A DNA stretch of 64,000 bases, from the NCBI RefSeq assembly GCF_029910235.1, contig NZ_CP112874.1, positions 3,791,001 through 3,855,000 of the forward strand, in the 5' to 3' direction. The translations under genes and the position numbers were made by a program. The DNA comes from Pseudanabaena galeata CCNP1313. GTDB lineage: Bacteria > Cyanobacteriota > Cyanobacteriia > Pseudanabaenales > Pseudanabaenaceae. Numbering within the stretch: position 1 is the stretch's first letter; every line of letters begins with the position of its first letter. Shown one piece after another: positions 16,335 through 23,864 of this stretch. The notes below the pieces were generated by a model. It was not told the DNA's origin. It made no database searches and worked only from the letters and a program-made list of their open reading frames with translations.

Positions 16335-16940
16335 TTACTCCCAAAACATTGAATCTAGCAGGCGATCGCCACCCACTTTTCGCCCCAATTGGGAATGAAT
16401 ACCTCCCAAAATCAGGGTGATCGGTACTGCCATAAAGTGTGTAATTCGCAACGCATCCCAACCACCAAAACTATCCACGATCCAATAGAACTGGGCTGGC
16501 TTATACATGCCGATCCCCGTAAAAATCGATAACAATAAAATCGGAATTAGCAAGGTGTAGATCAATCGATGCCAAGCATAGTTTTTGCGCTTGATATTTT
16601 GGCTAACTACTAAGGCTTTAACATCTTTGGTACTGGCATATCGATGTCGCCACCGTTTGCTTAGCAAGACATAGACTCCATACCACAGAAGATTTAATGC
16701 AAATATCCACATTGCGGCAAAGTGCCAATGTCGGCCACCTGCTAACCATCCCCCTAGTCCTAAAATTGCGGGAATGTGAAAACCACCTCGTCCACCAAAT
16801 ACAGGATTTGCGTTATAAATCTGTAAGCCACTGGTAATCATTAAAAATAAACTGACCAGACTTACCCAATGAAAAACTTTGGCGAGTAAATCTTGTTTAG
16901 GTTTGAGCATCTGCTCTTGAATTGGCGATCGCATGAACAT
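16335..16940 (-). CDS. Cytochrome b561-type membrane protein, partner of the MsrP-like enzyme
   Basis: About 201 residues from the ATG at 16940 (a TTG 48 bases upstream is unlikely). Multi-pass: VFHWVSLVSLFLMITSGLQI, HFAAMWIFALNLLWYGVYVL, RLIYTLLIPILLLSIFTGIG and ITHFMAVPITLILGGIHSQL. Histidines in FHW, GRHWHF, WHR and THF fit two b-type heme sites as in the Ni/Fe-hydrogenase and formate-dehydrogenase cytochrome b family. It is likely to pass electrons from the quinone pool to the exported molybdoenzyme encoded downstream, analogous in logic to MsrQ. Confidence 0.82.
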   Translation of the reverse strand: MFMRSPIQEQMLKPKQDLLAKVFHWVSLVSLFLMITSGLQIYNANPVFGGRGGFHIPAILGLGGWLAGGRHWHFAAMWIFALNLLWYGVYVLLSKRWRHRYASTKDVKALVVSQNIKRKNYAWHRLIYTLLIPILLLSIFTGIGMYKPAQFYWIVDSFGGWDALRITHFMAVPITLILGGIHSQLGRKVGGDRLLDSMFWE

Positions 16941-16991
16941 TCCGATAGAGTTTTGCTTAGATCTTAGTCCAACTTCTCGCAGCCTCAAGCA

Positions 16992-17030
16992 ACAAAAAAG
17001 AGGTGACGCAAAGCGTCACCTCTTTTTTGT
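16992..17030. terminator. Hairpin terminator downstream of the Ala-rich lipoprotein gene
   Basis: An 18-bp stem (ACAAAAAAGAGGTGACGC, loop AAA, apex GC-AAA-GC). The poly-T side on the minus strand suits termination of the lipoprotein gene that ends at 17038. Confidence 0.75.
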
Positions 17031-17037
17031 TTAAATA

Positions 17038-17430
17038 CTACTGAGGCTTCTTGGTTTCTTCAGCAGGCTTAGCCGTTGGATCGGCAGCGGGCTTAGCAGC
17101 GTCAGGCTGGGCTGTTGGGTCAGCAGGCTTAGCATCAGTTGCATCAGCAGGCTTAGCATCAGTTGCAGCCTTGTCTTTAGCAGCATCGGTAGCAGCAGGC
17201 TTAGCATCAGTTGCAGCCTTGTCTTTAGCAGCATCGGTAGCAGCAGGAGCGGATGTAGCATCAGCAGGCTTAGCATCAGTTGTAGCTTTGTCTTTAGCAG
17301 CATCGGTAGCAGCAGGAGCGGATGTAGCGGCTGGGGTAGCTGTAGGAGTTGTAGGGGTTTCTGTAGCGCAAGAAACTAATCCAGCAGATAGGCTAAGGCT
17401 AGCAATGATCAAAAGAGCTTTGAGATTCAT
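17038..17430 (-). CDS. Low-complexity Ala/Lys/Asp/Thr-rich lipoprotein
   Basis: This 130-residue protein has a signal peptide with lipobox (LLIIASLSLSAGLVSC), so the mature protein should be anchored by an N-terminal lipid. The mature part consists of near-repeats of APAATDAAKDKA and TDAKPADA with no folded domain, and ends PAEETKKPQ. The DNA repeat unit is visible (GCAGCCTTGTCTTTAGCAGC occurs twice). It may be a flexible envelope spacer. Copy number of the repeat could vary. Confidence 0.7.
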   Translation of the reverse strand: MNLKALLIIASLSLSAGLVSCATETPTTPTATPAATSAPAATDAAKDKATTDAKPADATSAPAATDAAKDKAATDAKPAATDAAKDKAATDAKPADATDAKPADPTAQPDAAKPAADPTAKPAEETKKPQ

Positions 17431-17639
17431 AGTTGTTGGATTTTGTCTTTTTGGTAAAGGTTTTGTTTGTATTTAAGTTAGTAACTATCCGTGTTTTTGT
17501 GGAGGAGCTTGCGTATAATTACTCACTGCGTTAATTCTAGGTTAAGTTATGGTTAATTAATAGCTTAATTTTTGTAAATTTGTAATTTTTATAACTTATT
17601 TATAACTCGAACTATGTAAAAGCCCGACAGGGTAAGGAA

Positions 17640-18737
17640 ATGCTTAAAAATGTACCTATAAGAATTTTTGAACAATTAGTCCAAGGCGATCGCCTATCTA
17701 GCATTGATCATGATTTATTACTGAATGAATCAAGAAAAAATAACTGCTTTGGTTGGCTGAGTCTTAATGATCCTAAGCTAAACCTGAGTTTAAAAGTAAT
17801 TCACGAAATAATTGATCAGCGATCGCAACTTTTACGATTAGTTTATCCAAAAATTTTAGAAACTCTGGCGCTGCACAATGTCCAAATCGATCCCCCATCG
17901 GCAACTCTGCCACTGCTCTGGCATTATTGGCTGCCCCTCGCTCAAAGCCTAGTCAATCAGCAACAAAAAATCGCTAGACCATTTATTCAAGGATTACTGG
18001 GTGGTCAAGGTACTGGCAAAACTACATTGGGTATAGTGCTAAATATTTTGCTGCCATATCTCGGCAAAACATTTTTAAGCATTTCCCTTGATGACTTGTA
18101 TAAGACCCATGTAGATCGACAAAAACTGCGCGATCTCCGCCCCGATCTGATTTGGCGTGGTCCCCCTAGCACCCATGATATTGATTTGGGCATTCAAGTT
18201 TTGCAGCAATTGCGTGATCGCAATCCAGATCATCCTCAACCGATCGCCATTCCCCGCTTTGATAAATCGCTACACAATGGTGCAGGCGATCGCACTGAGC
18301 CAGAAATTTCCGATGGTGCGGATATTGTTTTGTTTGAGGGTTGGTTTGTGGGAATGCATCCCCTACCAATTTCGGCTTTTCGTAATTTTGTACCGCCAAT
18401 TTTGTCAGAAAGCGATCGCGAATTTGCTCTCGAATGTAACGCTAATCTCTACAACTATCTGCCACTCTGGGAATATCTCGATAGCTTGATCGTGCTTGTC
18501 CCTGAAGATTACCAATACAGTCTGCAATGGCGGCTTGCCGCCGAGCATAACCTCATTGATGCTGGCAAATCAGGGATGAGTGACGCAGAAATCACCAAAT
18601 TTGTTGAATATTTTTGGAAAGCGCTACATCCTGAACTATTTATGCCCCGCATCATTGATCGGGATTACCCTGCCTCCTGTGCTGATCTGGTGGTCGAAAT
18701 ATCGCGATCGCATTTACCAACAAGGATTTATAGCTAA
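17640..18737 (+). CDS. glyK: D-glycerate 3-kinase (plant-type), photorespiration
   Basis: In this 365-residue protein the P-loop IQGLLGGQGTGKTTLGIVL lies near residue 117, followed by FLSISLDDLYKTHVDRQKL, LIWRGPPSTHDIDLGIQVL and DGADIVLFEGWFVGMHPL, all marks of the GLYK family related to phosphoribulokinase/uridine kinase folds. It phosphorylates D-glycerate to 3-phosphoglycerate, the last step of the photorespiratory cycle, returning carbon to the Calvin cycle. The N-terminal 100 residues are family-specific. It has its own upstream region of about 200 bp. Confidence 0.9.
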   Translation: MLKNVPIRIFEQLVQGDRLSSIDHDLLLNESRKNNCFGWLSLNDPKLNLSLKVIHEIIDQRSQLLRLVYPKILETLALHNVQIDPPSATLPLLWHYWLPLAQSLVNQQQKIARPFIQGLLGGQGTGKTTLGIVLNILLPYLGKTFLSISLDDLYKTHVDRQKLRDLRPDLIWRGPPSTHDIDLGIQVLQQLRDRNPDHPQPIAIPRFDKSLHNGAGDRTEPEISDGADIVLFEGWFVGMHPLPISAFRNFVPPILSESDREFALECNANLYNYLPLWEYLDSLIVLVPEDYQYSLQWRLAAEHNLIDAGKSGMSDAEITKFVEYFWKALHPELFMPRIIDRDYPASCADLVVEISRSHLPTRIYS

Positions 18738-18793
18738 AAACCCATTGATAGAGTTGTGGAGCTTTGCGCCGCAACTCTATCAATGGGTTTTTA
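18735..18793. terminator. Long hairpin after glyK
   Basis: Arms TAAAAACCCATTGATAGAG and its complement CTCTATCAATGGG enclose an imperfect inner stem with GCTTTGCGCC. It overlaps the stop codon of glyK (18735-18737) and is the probable terminator. Confidence 0.7.
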
Positions 18794-18883
18794 CGAAGCG
18801 ATGCCATTGCTTTTTGGGTTTTATCGCAATCAATCGGAGGGAATAGTTTATTATGATGTTACAAATAAAATAAATCGACTGAT

Positions 18884-18985
18884 TTAACGATTCTGAAAAT
18901 AGTATTTTCTCATATTACTTTAAGTATTTTGAGTGATTACTCAAGTCAGGATCAATTATCATAAATTAAAATTAAGAATCGTTAA
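18884..18985 (+). promoter_or_regulatory. psbB leader with an 11-bp inverted repeat
   Basis: TTAACGATTCT (18884-18894) is repeated in inverted form as AGAATCGTTAA (18975-18985), 37-127 bp before the psbB start. The region between is AT-rich. The two arms could be operator half-sites or fold the leader RNA. No function is shown by the sequence. Confidence 0.35.
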
Positions 18986-19021
18986 GATCTTACTCACTAC
19001 ATAGATTAAGGAACATTTGCA

Positions 19022-20551
19022 ATGGGATTACCCTGGTATCGAGTGCATACAGTTCTCCTGAACGATCCAGGAAGACTGATTGCCACGCACCTGATGCACA
19101 CTGCTCTCGTAGCAGGGTGGGCAGGCTCGATGGCACTTTATGAGTTAGCAATTTTTGACCCCAGTGACCCCGTCCTCAACCCCATGTGGCGGCAAGGTAT
19201 GTTCGTAATGCCCTTTATGACCCGTCTTGGCATTACTAATTCTTGGAGCGGCTGGACAATTACTGGCGAACAAGTTGTTGACCCCGGTTTTTGGTCTTTT
19301 GAAGGTGTTGCACTCGCACACATCGTACTTTCTGGTTTACTCTTCCTTGCTGCGATTTGGCATTGGGTTAACTGGGATTTGGAACTATTTAGAGATCCTC
19401 GGACAGGCGAGCCTGCTCTAGACTTGCCTAAGATGTTTGGCATTCACCTATTTTTATCTGGTTTACTCTGTTTTGGCTTTGGAGCTTTCCACCAAACAGG
19501 GCTTTTTGGTCCTGGTATGTGGGTATCCGATGCCTATGGCTTGACTGGTCACGTTGCACCTGTCGCGCCTGAATGGGGTCCTAACGGATTTAACCCATTT
19601 AATGCTGGCGGTATTGTGGCTCACCACATTGCTGCGGGTATCGTGGGTATCGTCGCTGGTCTATTCCACTTGACCGTGCGTCCACCAGAGCGTTTGTACA
19701 AAGCGCTGCGTATGGGTAACATCGAAACCGTACTATCTAGCAGTATTGCGGCTGTATTTTTTGCGGCTTTCGTTGTTGCTGGAACCATGTGGTACGGCTC
19801 GGCAGCAACCCCCATCGAATTGTTTGGTCCTACCCGCTATCAGTGGGATACAAACTCTTTCCAACAAGAAATTTCCCGCCGTGTTCAAACTGGTCTAAAT
19901 GCTGGTTTGAATGCTGAAGAAGCTTGGTCAAAAATTCCTGACAAACTTGCTTTCTACGACTACGTTGGTAACAGTCCTGCGAAGGGTGGTTTGTTCCGCG
20001 TTGGTCCGATGAACAATGGCGATGGTATTGCTCAAGGTTGGCAAGGACATCCAATTTTCAAGGATGGTGAAGGTCGTGAACTTAGTGTTCGCCGTTTGCC
20101 TAACTTCTTTGAAACTTTCCCTGTCGTTTTACAAGACCAAGATGGTGTTGTTCGTGCGGACATTCCTTTCCGTCGTGCTGAATCCAAGTACAGTGTTGAG
20201 CAAACTGGCGTAACTGTATCTTTTGTTGGCGGCGAGTTGAATGGTAAATCTTTTGCCGATGCTCCAAGCGTTAAGAAGTATGCTCGTCAAGCTCAGCTAG
20301 GCGAAATCTTTGAATTCGATCAAGAAAAGAATCACTCTGACGGTGTGTTCCGTACTAGCCCTCGTGGTTGGTTTACTTTCGGACATGCAGTATTTGCTTT
20401 GTTCTTCTTCTTCGGTCACATTTGGCATGGCGCTCGTACCTTGTTCCGCGATGTGTTTGCTGGGGTTGACCCAGAACTCAGCGAAGAGCAAGTTGAATGG
20501 GGTGCTTTCCAAAAAGTTGGCGACAAAACTACTCGCGCTGTTGAGGCATAG
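19022..20551 (+). CDS. psbB: Photosystem II CP47 chlorophyll-binding protein
   Basis: The 509-residue protein is the normal length for CP47 (about 508-510). It starts [20 protein letters not shown], has six membrane helices with paired His chlorophyll ligands ([50 protein letters not shown]) and a large lumenal loop between helices V and VI (about residues 260-440). The C-terminus [11 protein letters not shown] is stromal. It carries about 16 chlorophylls in the inner antenna of PSII. psbT follows after 6 bp. It looks intact. Confidence 0.98.
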   Translation: MGLPWYRVHTVLLNDPGRLIATHLMHTALVAGWAGSMALYELAIFDPSDPVLNPMWRQGMFVMPFMTRLGITNSWSGWTITGEQVVDPGFWSFEGVALAHIVLSGLLFLAAIWHWVNWDLELFRDPRTGEPALDLPKMFGIHLFLSGLLCFGFGAFHQTGLFGPGMWVSDAYGLTGHVAPVAPEWGPNGFNPFNAGGIVAHHIAAGIVGIVAGLFHLTVRPPERLYKALRMGNIETVLSSSIAAVFFAAFVVAGTMWYGSAATPIELFGPTRYQWDTNSFQQEISRRVQTGLNAGLNAEEAWSKIPDKLAFYDYVGNSPAKGGLFRVGPMNNGDGIAQGWQGHPIFKDGEGRELSVRRLPNFFETFPVVLQDQDGVVRADIPFRRAESKYSVEQTGVTVSFVGGELNGKSFADAPSVKKYARQAQLGEIFEFDQEKNHSDGVFRTSPRGWFTFGHAVFALFFFFGHIWHGARTLFRDVFAGVDPELSEEQVEWGAFQKVGDKTTRAVEA

Positions 20552-20557
20552 TATCTA

Positions 20558-20671
20558 ATGGAAGCTCTCACTTACACTTTTATTTTCGCTTGTTTGATTG
20601 GTTTGTTCTTCTTTGCAATCTTCTTCCGTGAACCTCCTAAGGTTATCTCTAACTCTAAAGATAAGAAGTAA
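20558..20671 (+). CDS. psbT: Photosystem II protein PsbT
   Basis: This 37-residue protein starts [19 protein letters not shown], a single membrane helix, and continues FREPPKV to a basic tail (KDKK). This is the standard PsbT pattern, a small subunit at the PSII dimer interface that helps stabilise and repair the acceptor side. It follows psbB after 6 bp, the usual psbB-psbT operon, and precedes a strong terminator. Confidence 0.93.
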   Translation: MEALTYTFIFACLIGLFFFAIFFREPPKVISNSKDKK

Positions 20672-20673
20672 AT

Positions 20674-20701
20674 AAAAAAGCCCGCCTAGGCGGGCTTTTT
20701 T
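20674..20701 (+). terminator. Rho-independent terminator of psbB-psbT
   Basis: The palindrome AAAAAAGCCCGCC / GGCGGGCTTTTTT is followed by further T-rich sequence. It begins 2 bp after the psbT stop. Confidence 0.9.
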
Positions 20702-20727
20702 ATTTAGAAGTTACTAAAATAAGCTTT

Positions 20728-20810
20728 ATACCAAAAGACAAAATGGCTACGCCATTTTGTCTTTTTAAAACCCACTAAAGAGTTGCGGCGCGAAGCGCCG
20801 CAACTCTTTA
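20728..20810. repeat. Composite repeat: family C half (20728-20773) plus a GCGAAGC hairpin (20776-20810)
   Basis: ATACCAAAAGACAAAATGGC followed by TACGCCATTTTGTC is a family C module. It is joined to a 16-bp-stem hairpin with loop GAA (TAAAGAGTTGCGGCGC / GCGCCGCAACTCTTTA). The right flank GATGGCTATAGCTATA (20817-20832) is the outer end of family A. The composite therefore mixes modules of two families. It sits directly before, and probably partly within, the annotated start of the hydrolase gene. Confidence 0.7.
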
Positions 20811-20850
20811 CACATTGATGGCTATAGCTATACAAACAAAAACTTCATCT

Positions 20851-21519
20851 ATGGAAGGTCAACACCCAAAACTCATCGTATTTTCCCAGCATGGTATGAG
20901 TGACGGTAATTATTCTATGGAGACTTTAGCTAAAAAAGTTGCTCCCCCAGACTCTAAAATCATTGCCCCTTATCTAGGCTCTTTGCCATCCTTTGTACCA
21001 GATAGATTTAAGTTCTCGATTGAAACGCATTTTGCGATCGCCCCGCTTATTCAAAAAGTGGCTAACTTCGCTGAACAAACGTTTCAAGATTATCCTGATA
21101 TACCTGCGCGGATCATTGCCACATCACTCGGCGGAGTCATTTGGGTAGAAGTCCTATCTCGCCATCCTGAATGGTGGACTCGTATTGAATCTTTAATCCT
21201 TTTAGGCTCTCCCATTGGTGGTGCAGATGTTGCCAAAATTCTGAGTGCTTGGGGATTGAGGATTGGCATGGCTAAACATCTTAGTGAAGATAGACGATAC
21301 TTAGCCGAAAAGATTGCGGCGGTAATTCCGACATTAGTTGTCGCAGGACATGTCATCGGCGGCTGGGATTTGATGGTTACGATTGAGTCCACGAAAATAA
21401 AACATGCTCATTTTGTTTGCTTGAATGGAGTAAATCACTCCGATCTGCGGACTCATCCTAGAGTGGTTCAGACAATTCAAAAGTTTTGGGCAAAGCCTCA
21501 AAACCCTTTGCCTTTGTAA
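20851..21519 (+). CDS. Alpha/beta-hydrolase
   Basis: About 222 residues from the ATG at 20851. Two in-frame ATGs (20815, 20818) lie further upstream, but there the codons MAIAI come from the end of a palindromic repeat, so the later start is preferred. The nucleophile elbow is ARIIATSLGGVIWVE (A-T-S-L-G, a GxSxG variant). VFSQHGMSDGNYSM holds the oxyanion strand HG, and the catalytic His is probably in LNGVNHSDLRTHPRV. The substrate is unknown; it may be a lipase- or esterase-like enzyme. Confidence 0.7.
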   Translation: MEGQHPKLIVFSQHGMSDGNYSMETLAKKVAPPDSKIIAPYLGSLPSFVPDRFKFSIETHFAIAPLIQKVANFAEQTFQDYPDIPARIIATSLGGVIWVEVLSRHPEWWTRIESLILLGSPIGGADVAKILSAWGLRIGMAKHLSEDRRYLAEKIAAVIPTLVVAGHVIGGWDLMVTIESTKIKHAHFVCLNGVNHSDLRTHPRVVQTIQKFWAKPQNPLPL

Positions 21520-21547
21520 ATCTAAACGTGAGTTCGATATAGCCATT

Positions 21548-21624
21548 TTCGTCGTGCTTCGCACGACGAAAGCAAAAAATGGTAAGAATCGCTAAGCGAT
21601 TCTTACCATTTTTTGCTTTCGTCG
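21548..21624. terminator. Two overlapping, mutually exclusive hairpins between convergent genes
   Basis: A 10-bp hairpin (TTCGTCGTGC, loop TTC, 21548-21570) shares bases 21564-21570 with the left arm of a perfect 29-bp hairpin (21564-21592 / 21596-21624, loop TAA). Only one of the two can form at a time. The position between the hydrolase (+) and tyrS (-) genes suits a bidirectional terminator. Confidence 0.75.
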
Positions 21625-21642
21625 AACCGACTTTAACATCAG

Positions 21643-22851
21643 TTAAATTAATCGCAGAAACTTTTTCTTGCCAACTTGCAAAACCTTACCAGCGAGTTCT
21701 TCGATATTGATAAAGGTGCGATCGCCTAATTTCTCGCCATCAAGTTTCACCGCACCATTTTTGATTTGGCTTTGGGCTTCGCTATTGCTTTTGCAGAGTC
21801 CTGAGGCCTTAACCAAATAATGCAATGGCGCAGGGAAATTGATTTGGGATAAGTCAAATTCGGGAATATCACCAAGGTCAGTAGTATTGCCAGCGAGAAC
21901 AATTTGTTCAGCATCCTGTTGGGCTTGTCGCGCTACTTCAGGACTGTGGTACTGACCAACGATCGCTAAAGCTAGTTGTTTTTGCTTTTCGCGAGGATTT
22001 TCGGGGAGAGTTGCGAGATCAATATCAGTGAGTAACTCAAAGTACTTATCCACAAGAGCATCGGGGACTTTTTCGAGTTTGGAATACATTGAAAGTGGTT
22101 CGTCGGTAATTCCCACATAGTTACCGAGAGATTTAGACATTTTTTGTACGCCATCTAAGCCCACTAGCAAGGGCAGCAACAATCCAAACTGAGCAGGTTT
22201 GCCTTGGCGATTTGGATCTTTTAGTTGCAGATCGCGTCCAACCAGAACATTAAACTTTTGATCAGTACCACCTAGCTCCACATCGGAGTCGATTGCTACG
22301 GAGTCATAACCCTGTAAAAGTGGGTAGAGAAATTCATGCAAGTAAATAGGATTCCCCTTTTCGTAGCGATCGCTAAATCCTTCTTTGGCCAGCATTTGCC
22401 CCACGGTCATACTTGCCTGCAAGTTAATAATTTGCTGCAAATCAAGTTTATTGAGCCATTCACCATTACGACGCAACTCGAAGCGATCGCTGGAAAAGTC
22501 GAGAATTTTTTTGGCTTGCTCAAGATAGGTTTCGGCATTGTAAGCAACTTCTTCAGGTGTGAGACGGGGACGCGCCTCTGAGCGACCTGTGGGATCACCG
22601 ATTTGGGCAGTGAAGTCACCAATGATTAAGACTGCTTTATGTCCAGCATCTTGGAATTGACGCAGTTTTCGCAGGGCAACGGTATGTCCGAGATGCAAGT
22701 CGGGACGGGTGGGATCGATACCTAGTTTGATGCGAAGGGGGTGATCGCTCTTTTGGATGCGATCGCGCAAGTTGTCAGATTCGCTATTAGGAAATATTTC
22801 GACAACGCCTCTTTCTAAAAGGGTCGCTAAATTGGGTTGGCTTTGAGACAT
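21643..22851 (-). CDS. tyrS: Tyrosyl-tRNA synthetase
   Basis: This 402-residue protein is a class I synthetase with [18 protein letters not shown] (HIGH) and [12 protein letters not shown] (KMSKS). The N-terminal pocket [13 protein letters not shown] and the C-terminal S4-like RNA-binding domain (residues about 335-402, [18 protein letters not shown]) match the TyrRS type 2 family. It charges tRNA-Tyr. It is intact and minus-strand, with a palindromic terminator downstream shared with the convergent hydrolase gene. Confidence 0.95.
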   Translation of the reverse strand: MSQSQPNLATLLERGVVEIFPNSESDNLRDRIQKSDHPLRIKLGIDPTRPDLHLGHTVALRKLRQFQDAGHKAVLIIGDFTAQIGDPTGRSEARPRLTPEEVAYNAETYLEQAKKILDFSSDRFELRRNGEWLNKLDLQQIINLQASMTVGQMLAKEGFSDRYEKGNPIYLHEFLYPLLQGYDSVAIDSDVELGGTDQKFNVLVGRDLQLKDPNRQGKPAQFGLLLPLLVGLDGVQKMSKSLGNYVGITDEPLSMYSKLEKVPDALVDKYFELLTDIDLATLPENPREKQKQLALAIVGQYHSPEVARQAQQDAEQIVLAGNTTDLGDIPEFDLSQINFPAPLHYLVKASGLCKSNSEAQSQIKNGAVKLDGEKLGDRTFINIEELAGKVLQVGKKKFLRLI

Positions 22852-22920
22852 TCTAAAAAGTTACTTAAAATTTTTGTTAACTATAAATTTGTGAAATCAC
22901 AAGGTTTTAATCATACTACG

Positions 22921-23832
22921 CTAAAGGTTTGAGGCTTTTAAAGCTTCTAACTCCGCGATCGATAAACCAGTAATTTGACAAATCGTGCGATCGTCTACTA
23001 AGTTCAACATTTTCTTAGCAAGCTCAACTGTATTTTGCTGGATGCCTTGTTGGATACCTTGCTGAATGCCTTGTTGAATACCTTGCTGAATGCCTTGCTG
23101 AAGACCATCCTTGACAGCCTTAGTGATCGCACCACGTTGATCTTGAATAAATATCTCACTTTTTTCTTGATCTTCTAATTCATCAAGGGTGAGATTTGCC
23201 TGATTAGCAATATAAAAAGCTTTTTTAATTTCGGGAACTGCCCCTATGACTTCAGGAACTTCAGACAGAGATCGCGCTTGATTAAGAAAATAAAGCCACT
23301 TATCAACAATATTTTTTAGCTCTGGCAACTGCTTTTTAAACTTTGGCAATTCTACAAAGATTAGTTCAATGTCATAAATGGGGTAGTCGATGAGATAGTC
23401 TTTTTCTTTAAGAATAAATCTTGAGATGACGTTACCAAGTTCGGAGAACATCATAAAATCGGTAATTGTCAGGGCTATGACAGGATTAAGAAGATTATAG
23501 CTTTGGGCTGAGGTAAGTTGCGTGGAATAGGACTTAGCAGCATTGTACAAAATCCGCTTTTCAAAGCCTTCCACGTTTAAGACTTGCATCTCTATGATCA
23601 CGGTGCGATCGCTACCATCAGCTTCTTTAATTCTGGCTTTGATATCGAGATAGGTATCCTTAACGCCGCGAATTTTTGGGGCTAGATAAGGATTAAGGAT
23701 TTCTAAATCTTGAATGACGGGTTGCTCTTCATAAATTAGGGCATTCAGAAAACTAATCAAAATATCTTTGCTATCTTCAGAGCCGAAGATTTTTTTGAAA
23801 GCAAAATCTATTTTAGGGTTAATGAAGATCAT
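22921..23832 (-). CDS. Rpn-family PD-(D/E)xK nuclease (transposase-like)
   Basis: This 303-residue protein starts MIFINPKIDFAFKKIFGSED, the typical Rpn/PDDEXK_2 opening. It continues DTYLDIKARIKEADG and VIIEMQVLNVEGFEKRILY (metal ligands D and E-x-Q). Near residues 240-265 the peptide repeats GIQQ in tandem, encoded by a 12-bp DNA repeat. The C-terminal helix (ICQITGLSIAELEALK) is a small helical domain. Rpn proteins are recombination-promoting nucleases of unclear biological role. Repeat expansion or contraction could change the linker length. Confidence 0.85.
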   Translation of the reverse strand: MIFINPKIDFAFKKIFGSEDSKDILISFLNALIYEEQPVIQDLEILNPYLAPKIRGVKDTYLDIKARIKEADGSDRTVIIEMQVLNVEGFEKRILYNAAKSYSTQLTSAQSYNLLNPVIALTITDFMMFSELGNVISRFILKEKDYLIDYPIYDIELIFVELPKFKKQLPELKNIVDKWLYFLNQARSLSEVPEVIGAVPEIKKAFYIANQANLTLDELEDQEKSEIFIQDQRGAITKAVKDGLQQGIQQGIQQGIQQGIQQGIQQNTVELAKKMLNLVDDRTICQITGLSIAELEALKASNL

Positions 23833-23864
23833 GGCAAATTACCGTTACACAACATTATGAGCCT

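Noticed and set aside
17051-17476. 141-codon plus-strand Ala/Val/Gly-rich frame
   Set aside because: It is antisense to the repeat region of the lipoprotein gene at 17038-17430.
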